Shown piece by piece: positions 23,401 through 35,299 of a stretch of 64,000 nucleotides of DNA; the first letter of the stretch is position 1; every line of letters begins with the position of its first letter. The translations under genes were made by a program, and so were the position numbers. The stretch is from Warburgia ugandensis (lineage: Eukaryota > Streptophyta > Magnoliopsida > Canellales > Canellaceae), in contig CP141126.1 in NCBI GenBank assembly GCA_035236585.1, positions 65,449,414 to 65,513,413 of the forward strand, in the 5' to 3' direction. The notes beneath the pieces are model-generated. The model saw only the letters and a program-made list of their open reading frames with translations, had not been told where the DNA came from and did no database searches.

Positions 23401-24648
23401 GATCAACTGCCTTGCATACACTAATGATTGATGTGGTACTCTATTTTATATACAATGAAAACAAGTTGTTGAATACGACGAAATAGTTTTTTTTTTCGCC
23501 TAGTCTACAAAAAACTAAACTAGATAATACAACCTATATGTTATATGATGCAAACATACAAAGGACACATAATAAATCCTAACCTTAAGCAAACAAGCTG
23601 AAAGATTTATTTTTCTCTTCAATTTATTTTTGGGAGAGTAGCTTTTGGGTTACATCTAACCGAGGTAACTCCTCTCTTTTAGACTTGCCTTACTACTTAC
23701 TAGTTAGATCGTAATCGTAATCAACCCTCCACACGCTCCTTAGTCATCCATGGGTGATCTAACTCATTGAATGTGTTGGTAAAACAAGTAATTTGATACT
23801 AATATAATTGTTTACATAGGGTCAACTAGAGTGGCAATAAGTTGCCTCTTTCTAAGAGGATCCTATGAGCTCTTAAGCTGCTATGTAAGGTGATGTTTAA
23901 CCTAGGTGGGCAAAGGGATGGTCATAAATCCACCCTTGATCTTGTGAGTGGGGTAGTTTGATTAACATATATACACCTTAAAGAAATAAATGTGCCCTAT
24001 ATTGTAAGGAAAGTTGTAAATCTAATGCAGCTACCTATTGTGAAACTTTAGGGTCAAGGCCTCAACAAAAGGGGCACTGTAACCCTAACAGCCTATGTCC
24101 TTAAGTTATAGCTGAGCTAGGGTATCCTTGGTAAGCAATTGCTTTCTAATCAACAACCCTAAATAGTATGCAACAAGTAAATATAAATTGCAACTATATG
24201 CTTTTACACTATCATTCACACTGTAAGAATTAAAGTGCTTATGCAAACCCTAGTCTAGAAATTGGAAAGAAGTTAAGATAGCTCATAATCAGGTCTTGCA
24301 ATAATCTCTTCTAGTACAAGGGTGGGTCCATTAATATGCCACCACCCTTGACCTATATTATTACAAACCTTTTTTAAATGAATAAATTGCTGAATAAAAT
24401 AAATTACAAATTTGATTTCACTATAATCCACTCAAATAGAAAAAAGTGTATACTATCCTAAGGTCTTCTTCCCAGTCTTTATTATTCTACAAATTCTTGC
24501 ACAAATGCAAAGGAAAGCATGAAATTCTTTCAAGAATAAGGAAAGTGTACAAAAATAAAAATAAAAAAGCTATTCTATATGCAATCATAAGACTATGACT
24601 AGTGGTAAAGTAAAGAAAGCTTATATTTTAATCAAACCCCATTGCTAG
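23401..24648 (-). mobile_element. 5' untranslated leader of the outer gypsy element
   Basis: AT-rich sequence between the primer site (24649-24666) and the gag start. No gene is recognised; the length is usual for Athila/Tat-type leaders. Confidence 0.5.
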
Positions 24649-24666
24649 TCCTTGGAAATTGTGCTA
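24649..24666 (-). other. Degenerate tRNA-Asp-type primer binding site
   Basis: The minus strand reads TAGCACAATTTCCAAGGA next to an AAGTTTT spacer. The plant gypsy site is TGGCGCCGTTGCCGGGGA. Most of the seven differences are G-to-A or C-to-T, as expected from decay of methylated cytosines. The flanking motif GGGATCGACCCAT just upstream in the LTR is also typical of these elements. Confidence 0.65.
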
Positions 24667-24672
24667 AAAACT

Positions 24673-26468
24673 TGATGTGCTTTAATTATTATTAAACATT
24701 CACTGTTCTATTGAAGTATAGAATTGAAAAATATGGGTCGATCCCATGAGGAATCTTTAGAATTGGAGTTAATTAAAATTAAGTTGCTTTACTCTAACCT
24801 AACCAACATTCAATCAAAAAAAATAAATCTAAATAAATAACTATATAAATAACAAAATCAAGAAACTAAACTAAGAAATTAAAGCAATTAAGGAATAAAA
24901 CTCATAACTAAGCAAGGCAAGAAACTAAATAAGGAAAGAAAGACAACTCTTTCATTAATAAAATTTTATTACAAGGAGTACAATAAAGAAAGGAAAACAA
25001 AGCAAATAAGAAACTTACTTGAAGTGTCTGCTATAGGAGTCCTTTGTTGTGTCACCCAATAAGGCTCTTTACACGTCTGCTTTTTTTTTTGGGCTTCAAT
25101 TTTGCTTTAGAGTCTTCTTGTTGGACATGTCTCTTCAACCCAAGTTACTTTGATTTACATCCATGCTTTTTTCACCTCCTTAACCCAACATTCCACAAAC
25201 CCAAAGTAGCCCTTAGCCATGACTTAGAAGTTGGATAGAATCCTTGCTGCCATAGAAGGGCACAAGGCTTCTTCTTCCTTCCTTATATTCCCAAATACCA
25301 CAAGAGAAAAAGAAATAGAAAATAAAGAATGCTATGCATGTAATTGAGAGATGGGAGAATGAGACATAAGGAGGGTGCATGTAAGAAGGACGATGGAATG
25401 AAAGTGGAGCATGGAGGCTTAAGGAAGGGAGCAAGATGCAAGTCAAGATGTGTAGGGATTATGCATCCAAGGGCTAGAGTGAATGCAAGGTAAAAATGCG
25501 TGCAACCTAAAATGATGTATGTAATACAAAGAGTGATGCATGCAAGATCTGAGATGGAATGATGCATGAAAATGCAAAGCATGCAAGGGAAAAACTATAT
25601 GTGGAAATCCAAAGGTGATGAGGGTTGGTGTAATGCATGAAGAGGATAAGAAAAATGGATGAGAAAAGAGAAGGAAGGAAAGGAAATGGGGGTCGATGAG
25701 CTTCCTTACCTCTTCCCCAAATAGATGTGAGCTTGTGATCTTGGGGGAGCCTTGGCAAGGGTGATCTATCTTCCTCTTTTCTTCCTAAGTTTGGCTCTCA
25801 ATTCTAGGAAAAAGTAAGAGAACCCTTCCTCAATCTTTTCACATCTATTTATAGAGTTTTTGAGTGGTAGCCCTATGGATTGGATGGCTAGGATCTAAGA
25901 GAAAGTTGAAGGAAGAATGTTTGACATGTAAGGATGAACGGAATGAAGCAATGAATTGAAGTTGTGGGAGATGGTGGAATTCACTATGGGGGAAGTGTGG
26001 GACATGGAATGCTATGGAATGGAAGGAGACAAGCTAAGGTGGAAGGAAATAAGGTGGGAAGCGAAAGAGGATAGGTAGGATGGAAAAAGGATAAAAGGAA
26101 ATGGGAGAAAATCAAGAAAGGAAAAGATAATTAATGGGAAGGAAAAAGATAGAAATGAAGTTGGAAGAGATAGGAAGAAAAGTGAGAAATTAAAGGAAAA
26201 TATAAGATATTGGAAAGATATGGAAAAAGAAGCATGGGATTCTATATGGTTGTATAGGAAGTTTTAGAGAGTCTAAAATAAAGGTGAGCCATTGGATTTG
26301 AATGGATGGTTGAGATCTTTCCTCAGGAATTTATCTTGGATTTTCGTGGAGTGGTTGGGTGGCTAGGGTAAAACTATTTATTTCTTTTGGATCAACATTT
26401 TGCTACCTTGAGTGGATGAGATTTGGTTGGAGTATTCTTATCCAAAGATATCTTCTTTAAGGGCTCTT
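24673..26468 (-). mobile_element. Outer gypsy element 5' LTR, inner part
   Basis: The minus strand ends GCACATCA at 24673 before the primer site. It carries the ATGGGATCGACCCAT motif near 24735-24750. Sequence up to 26468 is purine-rich and has no recognised gene; open frames at 25044-25758 are low-complexity. It is interrupted at 26469 by a solo family B LTR. Confidence 0.55.
26464..26468. repeat. Target-site duplication CTCTT, left copy
   Basis: Pairs with an identical CTCTT at 28706-28710 on the other side of the solo LTR. Confidence 0.92.
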
Positions 26469-28705
26469 TGTGACACCCCGAGTTTTTTATGAAAATTTTT
26501 CGCATTTATTTTCAAAAGGTGGCATGCCTCTAATTTTAAAATTCAAAAATAGCGGAAGATAGTTTTCTTTGAAATTCATTTTTCCTAAAAATCGGATGTC
26601 ACCTCAACTCCCATACTATAAATAATATAGTTTTTATAGAATATAGACATACATTTTATGAAACAACAAGACCCATCCAGTGGTTCACATACACAGCTCC
26701 TATAATCATTATACTAAATGTCCAAGCAGCATAATCCAAATAACTAACTACTCATTACAAAAACTTTAATAAAATATATACCTGAACGCAGAAGTGTGGT
26801 TGTTGAACTCCTCTTGCTTGTGTATGTCTTCTCCTGTATGTCTGTATCTGAGATATTGTAAACATAAAACATTTACAATATGTCAACAAGTTATGCTTGG
26901 TAGGGGAGATTTAAGAAAACATGTTAATTACATATGAATTAAGAATTTTACATCAACTAAAATATTCAATTATCTGCAAACCATTGATAAAGTAACTATT
27001 TATAATTCTTTTTCATCATATGAATATAATAATCCCACTTTAGATATTAAACTTTACATGTTATATAATCCACTGGTATTTTAAATATTTATCATTATCA
27101 TTTTCCATATGATACCATACTCCAATTCTATGAACCATACTCTACATAATATATCTACCCATTCACTTCCCCATGCGAAAAATTTTATAAAACTACACCC
27201 TCCAAATATATACATATAGGACTATATCATATATATTGAAATCATTAAAAGTCATACAAAGTTATGAACATAGTCCATAGGTTTCATAACTTCCCTTCCC
27301 AGGTCTCATACATATACGCCTTACCATACAGGGTTCATAAAACTCCAGCGGCTATTGGTAACATCATAAAAGGCATCCCATCATGTCATCATGCTATCAT
27401 ATACGCATTGTTTCATGGGCAGAGTGCATCAAATACAAGGACTACTATGCCGCAGTCTAAATCCGTACAGCGCACCCGAATAACTGCATAATAATCCACT
27501 GATACCAACTGTCGAAATTACAAAACCCATGTCTGCATGGGGGGCACCATGGCTGTCATAGTGGTGGCTTTCCCATGAATGCCCCGATTGACATTTAGCC
27601 TCTCATCAGGCATGGTATCCATCATATAATAAATTTCAAAGAGTGGGTGGCCAAAACCTACAACTCTCCTAGCATAGCATCCCTAGGCCTATGCCTATAT
27701 AAATCAAAACTCTTAGGCCACCACGCCTCGAGGTAAAAGAATAATACACAACTGTCTTGCCTGTCCATAATATATATATGAATATCTTATCATAATCCTA
27801 ACATCCTCACTTATTAGGTGATCGCCCACCAAGGATGTACTATAAAATCATAGACTCATACATTGCATATGATGTAATGGTACCCATGTAACATAAATGT
27901 CTTTTTATCATAATAATAGTTACGATGTTTTTAATAATAGATTGTGTGTATCCAATAATGTCACTAGTAGGTATCAATTATAAGCATGTCATTCATATAG
28001 CATTCCAAATTACTAATTTTTATCATTCACAAGTAATCATTCTCATAATCACATATGTATGAAATGCACAGTTTAAATGACATAATGTTTATCATAAGTA
28101 ATAAGATCGTGTTTAAAACATTCTTCTTAATATTAAAACATGCTTTCTTAATTCTCCACCTACCTCATGTGGCGAGTTTGTCCATTTTCCACTAGCTGAT
28201 TGACTCCTTCTTTTCACATGGACCCTCCAAATCAAACAATCAATTAGTAATCTTTAAATGAATGGTCTAATTGAGTAGGGAGAATTGACCAGGATCATAG
28301 AGCTTGATCACTTTCCTTACCTGAATCCTTGATTGATCTCGGCCATTAATCAAGATAGGTGGGATCTTCCCTAATCGAGCTTTTGATCCTAAATCTATCA
28401 TCAAATTCTTGATCTACACTTCCTAATGATCATGATAGACTACTTGGATTAAAAAAATGGATTCAAATCATCACAAATCAGATGATCTGACCCTCGATCA
28501 ATGGTCAGGTGAAATTCATCCGTAATCTGATTTCAATGTTCTTGATGCCGTTGAACTAAACTTTTCAAATGCATTCCAAATACTCATGTTTCCACTCCAA
28601 ATTCCATTTCTATATAAAATTATTTTCTTTGGGTCCAAAATTCCAAATTTCCAATTTCACATAATAATGCCCAAAATGGTATTTACAAAATTTGGGGTTG
28701 TTACA
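26469..28705 (-). mobile_element. Solo LTR of family B, short form
   Basis: On the plus strand it runs TGTGACACCCC to GGTTGTTACA, the reverse of the family B LTR (TGTAACAACC...GGTGTCACA). It is flanked by identical CTCTT duplications, so it is a whole LTR left by recombination between the two LTRs of one insertion. At 2.24 kb it lacks the roughly 1.3-kb block found at about 1640-2986 of the first LTR. No coding content. Confidence 0.92.
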
Positions 28706-29690
28706 CTCTTTTTCTCTCCACCATTGGATCAAAATGCCTTAGAGTGGATGGCTTAGATTCCATTAAGATTTCTTTATCCACTCTTAGTCTTCTCTTATTT
28801 TTCTCCTAGCCCACCATAAATTTCTCCATCCAATAGGGTGTAAGGAGGTTGGGCCATCGCCCCCTTTGACATTGGACATTCTTTTCCTATTTTGCAGGTG
28901 GGCAGCCCATCAAATTATCTCTACCAATTGGCTTTGGTTCTAGTCTCCATTGTAGTGTATATTCTCATAAGTCTCTTCTTATTTACTTAAATTCTCATTG
29001 GTTGCTTAGAATGTACATGAACACAGATAGATCTTGACCTTTAATGCTTAAAAAGTAAGGATGCTTTCCAACCGTAGATTTCTCGTAAATTGTCTTTCTT
29101 TTCACTCCTTTATTTTTTCCACTTATATTCCTTATTTTTCTCCTATAATCATATGGGATTGAGTGTGACTCACCACCTTGGATGGAAGAAATTGTGTGGC
29201 TCTTTGGTGGCCCATTCTTTTCATTGAGTAGGAGAGAGAGTATAAGGAAAAAGTCTTCATGCAAGTCCCGATTTTTGACTTGTTTATTTTAGAGGTACTC
29301 TCATTGTATATGATCCCAATGTATATTTATTGTGCTTAACTTAGAAGCTTCTCAAGATGGTGGCTACATTTGCATTCATGTATGGAAAGTTTTGTCACCT
29401 TCCTTATGATAAAAACACTATCTCTTGAATGACAATTATGCATGGGAGTTTCTAACTACTCTGACTTTGATATTGATACCCAGTTTTCATTATAAAATCT
29501 TGAACTTCATATTTGGCATTATGTGGCTTGGACTCTAAATTTTCTCTTTTAAGGATAAAATCATCAAAACACCATTTTTCTCATTTATACCCTAGACTTG
29601 TAAAATGTAGAATTAACCCTAGTTAGTGATATTTAAGTTATTTCTGGGGCTAAAATCTACTAAATATGGAGATATGTGTGTAATATATGC
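28706..29690 (-). mobile_element. Right target duplication and probable outer part of the outer gypsy LTR
   Basis: CTCTT (28706-28710) is followed by the sequence that was continuous with 26463 before the solo LTR inserted. No gene is recognised; the 89-codon minus frame at 28995-29264 resembles nothing I know. The exact LTR start on the right is not clear. Confidence 0.4.
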
Positions 29691-29708
29691 CATGTTAGGG
29701 TTTCCACA

Positions 29709-29829
29709 CTTTGAATAAGCTGAAGATAATTTTCATTATCTTCTCTTCTTACTTGCAAACTAATATACATATGCATATTTATTTGCAAGTAAGAAGAGAA
29801 AATAATGAAATCATCTTCAACGTCTTTAA
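29709..29829. repeat. Hairpin (fold-back) element, copy 1
   Basis: The arms 29720-29759 and 29782-29821 are almost perfectly complementary (core TCTTCTTACTTGCAAA / TTTGCAAGTAAGAAGA) around a short loop centred on ATATGCATAT. A second copy is at 48458-48575 in reverse orientation. Flanking sequence is also shared between the copies (29693-29905 versus 48595-48385), so the hairpin sits inside a larger repeat, perhaps the 5' part of the RTE family. Confidence 0.75.
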
Positions 29830-29899
29830 AAAGGTTTTACTTGCTAGCGAGCTCTCAATGCAAAATACTCCTCCTTTTTTATCTGGGCTTGGGACTGGC

Positions 29900-30800
29900 A
29901 TTAGTAGAGTCGAGATCACTAATAGAGAGACCGATGATTTTCCTATCACTATAGGATTGCACCAAGGATCGGAATTAATCCCATACCTTTTCACATTGGT
30001 TATGGATGAGTTAACAAAACATCTACATGAGGATACTCCATGGTGCATGCTATTTGAAGATGATGTAGTTTTAATTGATAAGACAAGGGAGGGCATAAAT
30101 ACAAAGCTAGAGTTATGGAAGAAGTATAAGAACCTAAAGGATTTAAAATTAGCTGAACTAAGATAGAGTATATGGAATGCAATTTTAGTGAGAAGAAGAG
30201 CCAGAATGGACCACCAATAAAGATTGATAACCAAGAAGTCCCCATAAAAGACCACTTTCGTTACTTAGGATTGATGATTCATGCGAATAGAGAGATAAAG
30301 AGAGAGGTTATGTAGAGAATCCAAGCAGGTTAGAACAAATGGAGATGTGCATGCCCTATAGATTAGAGTGTTGGGCAGTTAAAGAACATCACATTCATAG
30401 GATGAGTGTAGTAGAAATGGAGATGCTAAGATGGATGAGTGGCAAGACAATAAAGGATAGAATTAGGAATGAAAAAATTAGAGGAAACTTAGGGGTAGCA
30501 CTAATAGGCAACAAGATGAGGGAGATTAGACTTAAATGGTTTGGACATGTCCAACAAAGACTGAAAATGGCACCAATTAAAAGTAGTGAAACAATGCAAG
30601 TATAAGGTTCTAAAAGGGCAAGAGAAAAGCCCAAAAGAATGTGGATAGAAGTGGTAAGAAAAGAATTAAAAACTTTGAGACTAAATAATTCCATGGCAGT
30701 GGATAGAGGGGAATGTATGAACAAGACTCATGTGGCCTACCACTTATTGGGATAAGGTCTTGATGATGATGGTGGTGGTGTAATATATATATATATATAT
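29900..30800 (+). pseudogene. RTE-type LINE, 5'-deleted, RT C-terminal half
   Basis: Pieces of the reverse transcriptase are readable. TDDFPITIGLHQGSELIPY and LFTLVMDELT come first, then a palm motif reading CMLFEDDVVLID, where FADD is expected, and then TKLELW. Downstream (30339-30605) are ECWAVKEHHIHRM, MLRWMSGKT and RLKWFGHVQ, the conserved RTE tail. The element ends with GATGATGATGGTGGTGG and an AT repeat (30760-30804), matching the simple-sequence 3' ends of RTE elements rather than a poly(A). Stops and frameshifts break the frame near 30165 and 30320. The endonuclease half is missing. Confidence 0.85.
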
Positions 30801-30929
30801 ATATCAATGTTGAACATCAAAATAAAATTGATCACAAAAAATTTTACACATACCACAAGATGAATGGTCATGATTCCAAGTGCAATTGAGACCTAAAGGC
30901 CCACATGTGAAAGTTACTTTCAAAGAATG

Positions 30930-32090
30930 TTCCTAAGCAATGGATTGTTGGTCGCTTCCCTCTTCAGAGCAATTGGCTGCTATTGTTGCAGCCATGCACA
31001 TGTCAAAAGCCCTTGCCATTAATGATGTAGACTTTCCTTCAGAATGGATTAATAACAAAAAATTCTTATTCATTACTATGGAATGTCATGGAATGATAAT
31101 ACTAGGAGTTTTGCTCGATAGTGGATCTACACTTAGTATATGTATACTCTAAACGACCTTAGTATTAGGCATTAAACAAGATCAGCTCAAGACAACTTTT
31201 CATGGGATTTTGGCATATGATAATACTAAGAGATAGATATATAGGGTTAGGGACATGGAGATTCTGATTGGGCTAGCCACACATATGGTGACCTTTCATG
31301 TTGTTGACATTGTAGCCCCTTTTAAATTCCTACTAGGTAGACCTTACATCCATGTAGTAAAAATAATGCCTTCTTCACTCCACTAGAAGCTCAAATTTGT
31401 CGATAAGACAAGTACCATCATGATCTTTGGGGATAATGATAGTCTTATTGGTGCCTTAGAAGTAGAGATTTAAAACGTGGGAGTTAACTAGGAATAGGAT
31501 GAGGTGCAACTCAGCGGCTTCACTTTTCATAAATTTGCAACATTCAATTGAACTAGTCCTATGATGAATCCATGTGACGCACGTGTAGAAAAGAGAGTGC
31601 TATCCAAGATCTTTCAAAAGATGGGGTATTTTCTAGGCACTACATTGGGCAAAAGGGTTATGTCTTGCCAACCATCGTAGTACAAAAGCTTCATGCAAAG
31701 CTCACATGTTTTGGGATATCATGATTAGAAGAAGAAATAGAATACCAACTCAAGATAAAGGGTACACATGAAAAGACTCTTAATGGATTATTCCAAAAGG
31801 AAAGGTGAGACATGACCACATTGCAGCTTCTCATAACCATGGTTTGGTGAGGAGATTCAAGCAATGGTGCCAAGTTTTGAAATCTTTCTCAATGACCTCA
31901 CTTTTGATATGAAAAGCATGCGAATTGATGGTAATAAGGATATGATCATGGAGGACTTTAGAGATGAAGAGATATGAAAATTCTTTAATGAAGATAATAC
32001 CACATTCGTGTCAGTCATTCAAAGTACTATTGTACCTCCACCTCCTATTATGCTCTCCACTAGTACTCTTAAAAACTAGGTAGTGTGTTA
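30930..32090 (+). pseudogene. Tat/Ogre-lineage gypsy protease region, degraded
   Basis: The frame at 30940-31152 ends in GVLLDSGSTLSICIL, an aspartic-protease motif with DSG in place of DTG. Downstream, MVTFHVVDIVAPFKFLLGRP and the PSSLH motif near 31320-31390 match the protease C-terminal region of Tat/Ogre elements, and KIFQKMGYFLGTTLGK near 31600 resembles the G-patch-like linker of that lineage. Many stops are present. No RT, integrase or LTR of this element is identified. Confidence 0.75.
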
Positions 32091-33030
32091 TTCCACTCTT
32101 GTGACCTTATTTTTGCTCCCCATGCCTCTTCTTTTGAACATTTTTATTCTGTTAACCAAATGAAAACTATCCCCAGGTTGCACTTGTAAAAATGATTGAA
32201 CAATCCAAAATCAACTGTGTGAAATCAGCAATGATGAACTTAAAAACATTAATGCTTTTTCATTCAAATTTTCTAAGCATTCATAGCATATTCAAACCAT
32301 TTGGGAGTTGTGGCACTTGCAACACTCCAAAGTGCCTCCTTCAAATCACCTCCAAGGAAGTTCTTCTCAAAGTTTGCATACAACTTCCTAACACAATAAT
32401 TGATGTCATTTCTAAGTGTTAACTCCATGAATGTTGGCATTAGCCCCTATAGAATCCAAAGTAGAAATAGTTTGAAGGATTGAAGTATAAACTAATGATA
32501 ACTAAAATGACTAGGTTTTAATAAAAATAATAGTTACAAGGAGCTTGGAATCTATAACATGGTCTAAGGAATGAAATTTAAGCTATATCAAAGTTCAAAA
32601 ATGATCTATGCACAAAATTACAAATGTTCCTTCTACTGGTTACTAATAAATGTGTAGGCATTCTCCTCTATTTCACCAATATCCTCTTATAGTTTCTGGA
32701 TAGTGCCCACCGTATGCTTCTTTCAAAGTCAATCCATCTAACCCAATGATAGGCCCACATCTAGTGGCAAATCCCTACTTACAAGCCTCAAGACACACGT
32801 ACATCCTCTACAGCACATGAAGGGCACTCAAATTTCAACTTAGAGGTATTTCAAGGATTCCATTACATTATAGCTACACTATACTCTTTATTGAGGCTAT
32901 ATTGTTGAGATAACTTACCTCTACACATGCCGTTCACCTTCTTTTTTACTTTGTAACACTGGCTGAAATTGACCTCCACATGGAAGGTCCCAATCAAGTT
33001 CAATGCTCACATGACCCATGTATTTTTTTG
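32091..33030. other. No recognisable gene
   Basis: AT-rich sequence with scattered short frames, probably further decay of the Tat/Ogre fragment. I see no motif, repeat or splice pattern to annotate. Confidence 0.5.
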
Positions 33031-34713
33031 TGTTAAGTGTTCAAATTTTCCAAAATACCCTTAATTTAGCATCTAAGTAATCAATTTTGAGATTTTACAT
33101 AAAATTTTGTATTTTAGCTCTAATTGACCATCCAACCATTGAATTGCAAAATTTAATGGTCAGGTAATCATTTGAGCTAATCAAAGGAGTGATGAATGGT
33201 TTAGATTATTTTAATTTGGTCGTGTACATTGAAGATCAATCATATCAGATTGGATGATCGAGATCAACTTGGATAGATTAGATCAAGATGAGGAAGCTTA
33301 TTGGAAAAAGAGGAATTTGAAGATCATCAGGAAACTAGATGGATAAGGAAGAAGAAGAGGAGTTTGAATCAAAAATCAAACTCCACTGAAAGATCTACAA
33401 AAAGAGAAGAAATCTAAAGAATAGGAGTTTTTCCAAGTTATGGCAAGGCTAGGAGGTTGCTAGTGGATCTCTCCCCCTTCTCCTCTTCTCTACCGCCTCT
33501 CACTATTTCTCTTTTCTTCCTTGTCCCCGCTCCTCGTCACTTTATTTCCTGTACTCACCCTCTCTCTCTCTCTCTCCCTCTCTTGCTTGCATCTCCATCA
33601 AATTCTACCCCTGCTTCACTGCACTATCTCTCTGTCTCACTCTCTCTCTTTCCATCTACCATCTCTCCATCACACCACCCGTTCCTTCCTTAATTTCCCT
33701 CTATCAACACAACATGCACCCTCTTCTTCATCACTGCACCCCACTTGTCTCTCATGCTACCTATCTTTCCCTTACTCCCTCCTCAATCAGAATCCCTTCA
33801 CCCTCTCTTCTCTACTATTTCTCTCTCTGGCTCTTTGCTATTTCTCACCCGAATTAGACCAACCCCCAGTCACTACTCCCTCTCTCTTTCCCTCTCTATT
33901 TCTCTCTCTCACTCCCTTCTTTCTCTTCCTTGCCAGCACCGGCAATGCTGCCAAGCACCACCCAATGCACTGTAGCACCAGCAACGCCCTTCTCTTCCCC
34001 TTCCCCAAATCCTTCACTGTCGCACCACATAGACCGGCCGGCAATTTTCTGTCACTAGCCGGCTCTGTCTTCCCAGTTTCTCCCTCCTCTCTGATTCTCT
34101 TTCAAACGCACCCATCTCCACCTCTGTTTCCCCTATCTTCTCCTCTCTGTCCATCTTCACCACAAGTAGAACCCGGCACTAGCATTTTCCCCTTTTCACC
34201 GCTCAATTCAAAAGAGAAAACCCAACATGGGTTTTCTCCATTTTCTCTATCCTTCTCTTCTCCCCCATTCCCCCTTTCATCATCTTCCTCCTCCATCATC
34301 GTGTTTTTCTCTGGTTTTCTTTTAAAATCAGAAATCTGACAAAATTCCATTTTTGCCCTTACAAAAATAAATAAATTCCTTCTATGTCCCTGATTTTAAT
34401 TACATCTGTGTCATGTTCATATCTTTGTTCAATTTTATCTTTGTTCTGCCTATCCACAGGCAATGTAATTCAAGATTATTTATTTAATTTAAATTTATAT
34501 CTTTTTTCATAACTAAAAATTTTGTGATTTGCATCATTTAAATAGATCTAAATTATTATTTACTATTAGTTTAATTCTATTATTTTCTTTGAATTTTAGA
34601 TAATTAAATTTTATTTAAACTCCATATTTTTAAGTCGTGTCCCATGGGATCGACCCATACTTGCATCAGCTATACTACACTGGCCTGTGTACTTGCCGTA
34701 AAACAAATCAACA
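33031..34713 (+). mobile_element. Probable 5' LTR of a plus-strand Athila/TR-GAG-like element
   Basis: The right boundary is secure: the LTR ends in CAACA at 34713, after the CCATGGGATCGACCCATA motif, just before a primer site. The left boundary is a guess. Between 33450 and 34340 the sequence is strongly CT-rich, which opens a 272-codon Ser/Pro/Leu-rich frame that is compositional, not a gene. Confidence 0.5.
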
Positions 34714-34719
34714 AGTTTT

Positions 34720-34737
34720 TAGTGCAATTACTAGGGA
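34720..34737 (+). other. Degenerate tRNA-Asp-type primer binding site
   Basis: TAGTGCAATTACTAGGGA compared with the plant gypsy site TGGCGCCGTTGCCGGGGA: seven mismatches, six of them G-to-A or C-to-T. It follows AAGTTTT, the same spacer as the minus-strand site at 24649-24666. Confidence 0.7.
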
Positions 34738-35299
34738 CCCACAATAGAGTTTTCATAAAATTTAATAACAAAAAATCCAAAAATTAAAAAAAAATTAGGA
34801 ATTGCATTCTTTTAGCATTCTAGGCATTTTTAGGTATATTTTTAATTTTTTCTTAGTGCATAATCACATTGTTTCTTGAATTTGGTACTTATTTCTATCT
34901 TTCTTTTTTAGGAAATTAGAAAGTGGACGAAATTGGCAAGTGGACCTTAATCAAAATAAAAAATTTCCTACTTTCCTATAATAGAATTTTTCTTCTCTTT
35001 TGAGTGAATCATGTAATGAGGATCATTGTAATTTACAATTTCCATTTCAATTTCAATTTTAAAAGGGTTGTATAATACAGGACAAGTATGGGATAAGGTG
35101 GCCCACACTTGATCTTCATCAGAAACCCCACTATAAGTCTCCTGCACTCCTTTTAATTCCTGGATTAAGGTTTGCAATTAAAATAATTTTGCATTGGTTG
35201 GTCGTATAATTGTATATAGAAAGCATCTTTGATAAATGTTGCATTTTTAGGATTTTGAATTAGTTTATTATTTTTAATTACATTCTTAAGGAATGTTTA
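34738..35299 (+). mobile_element. Leader of the plus-strand Athila/TR-GAG-like element
   Basis: AT-rich leader between the primer site and the family A LTR inserted at 35300. No gene seen. Confidence 0.5.

Noticed and set aside
29779..30255. 158-codon minus-strand frame
   Set aside because: It is the antisense shadow of the RTE reverse transcriptase fragment.
33521..34339. 272-codon Ser/Pro/Leu-rich frame, the second longest open frame in the window
   Set aside because: It lies in a CT-rich LTR-like tract, has no domain, and several overlapping frames are open for the same compositional reason.
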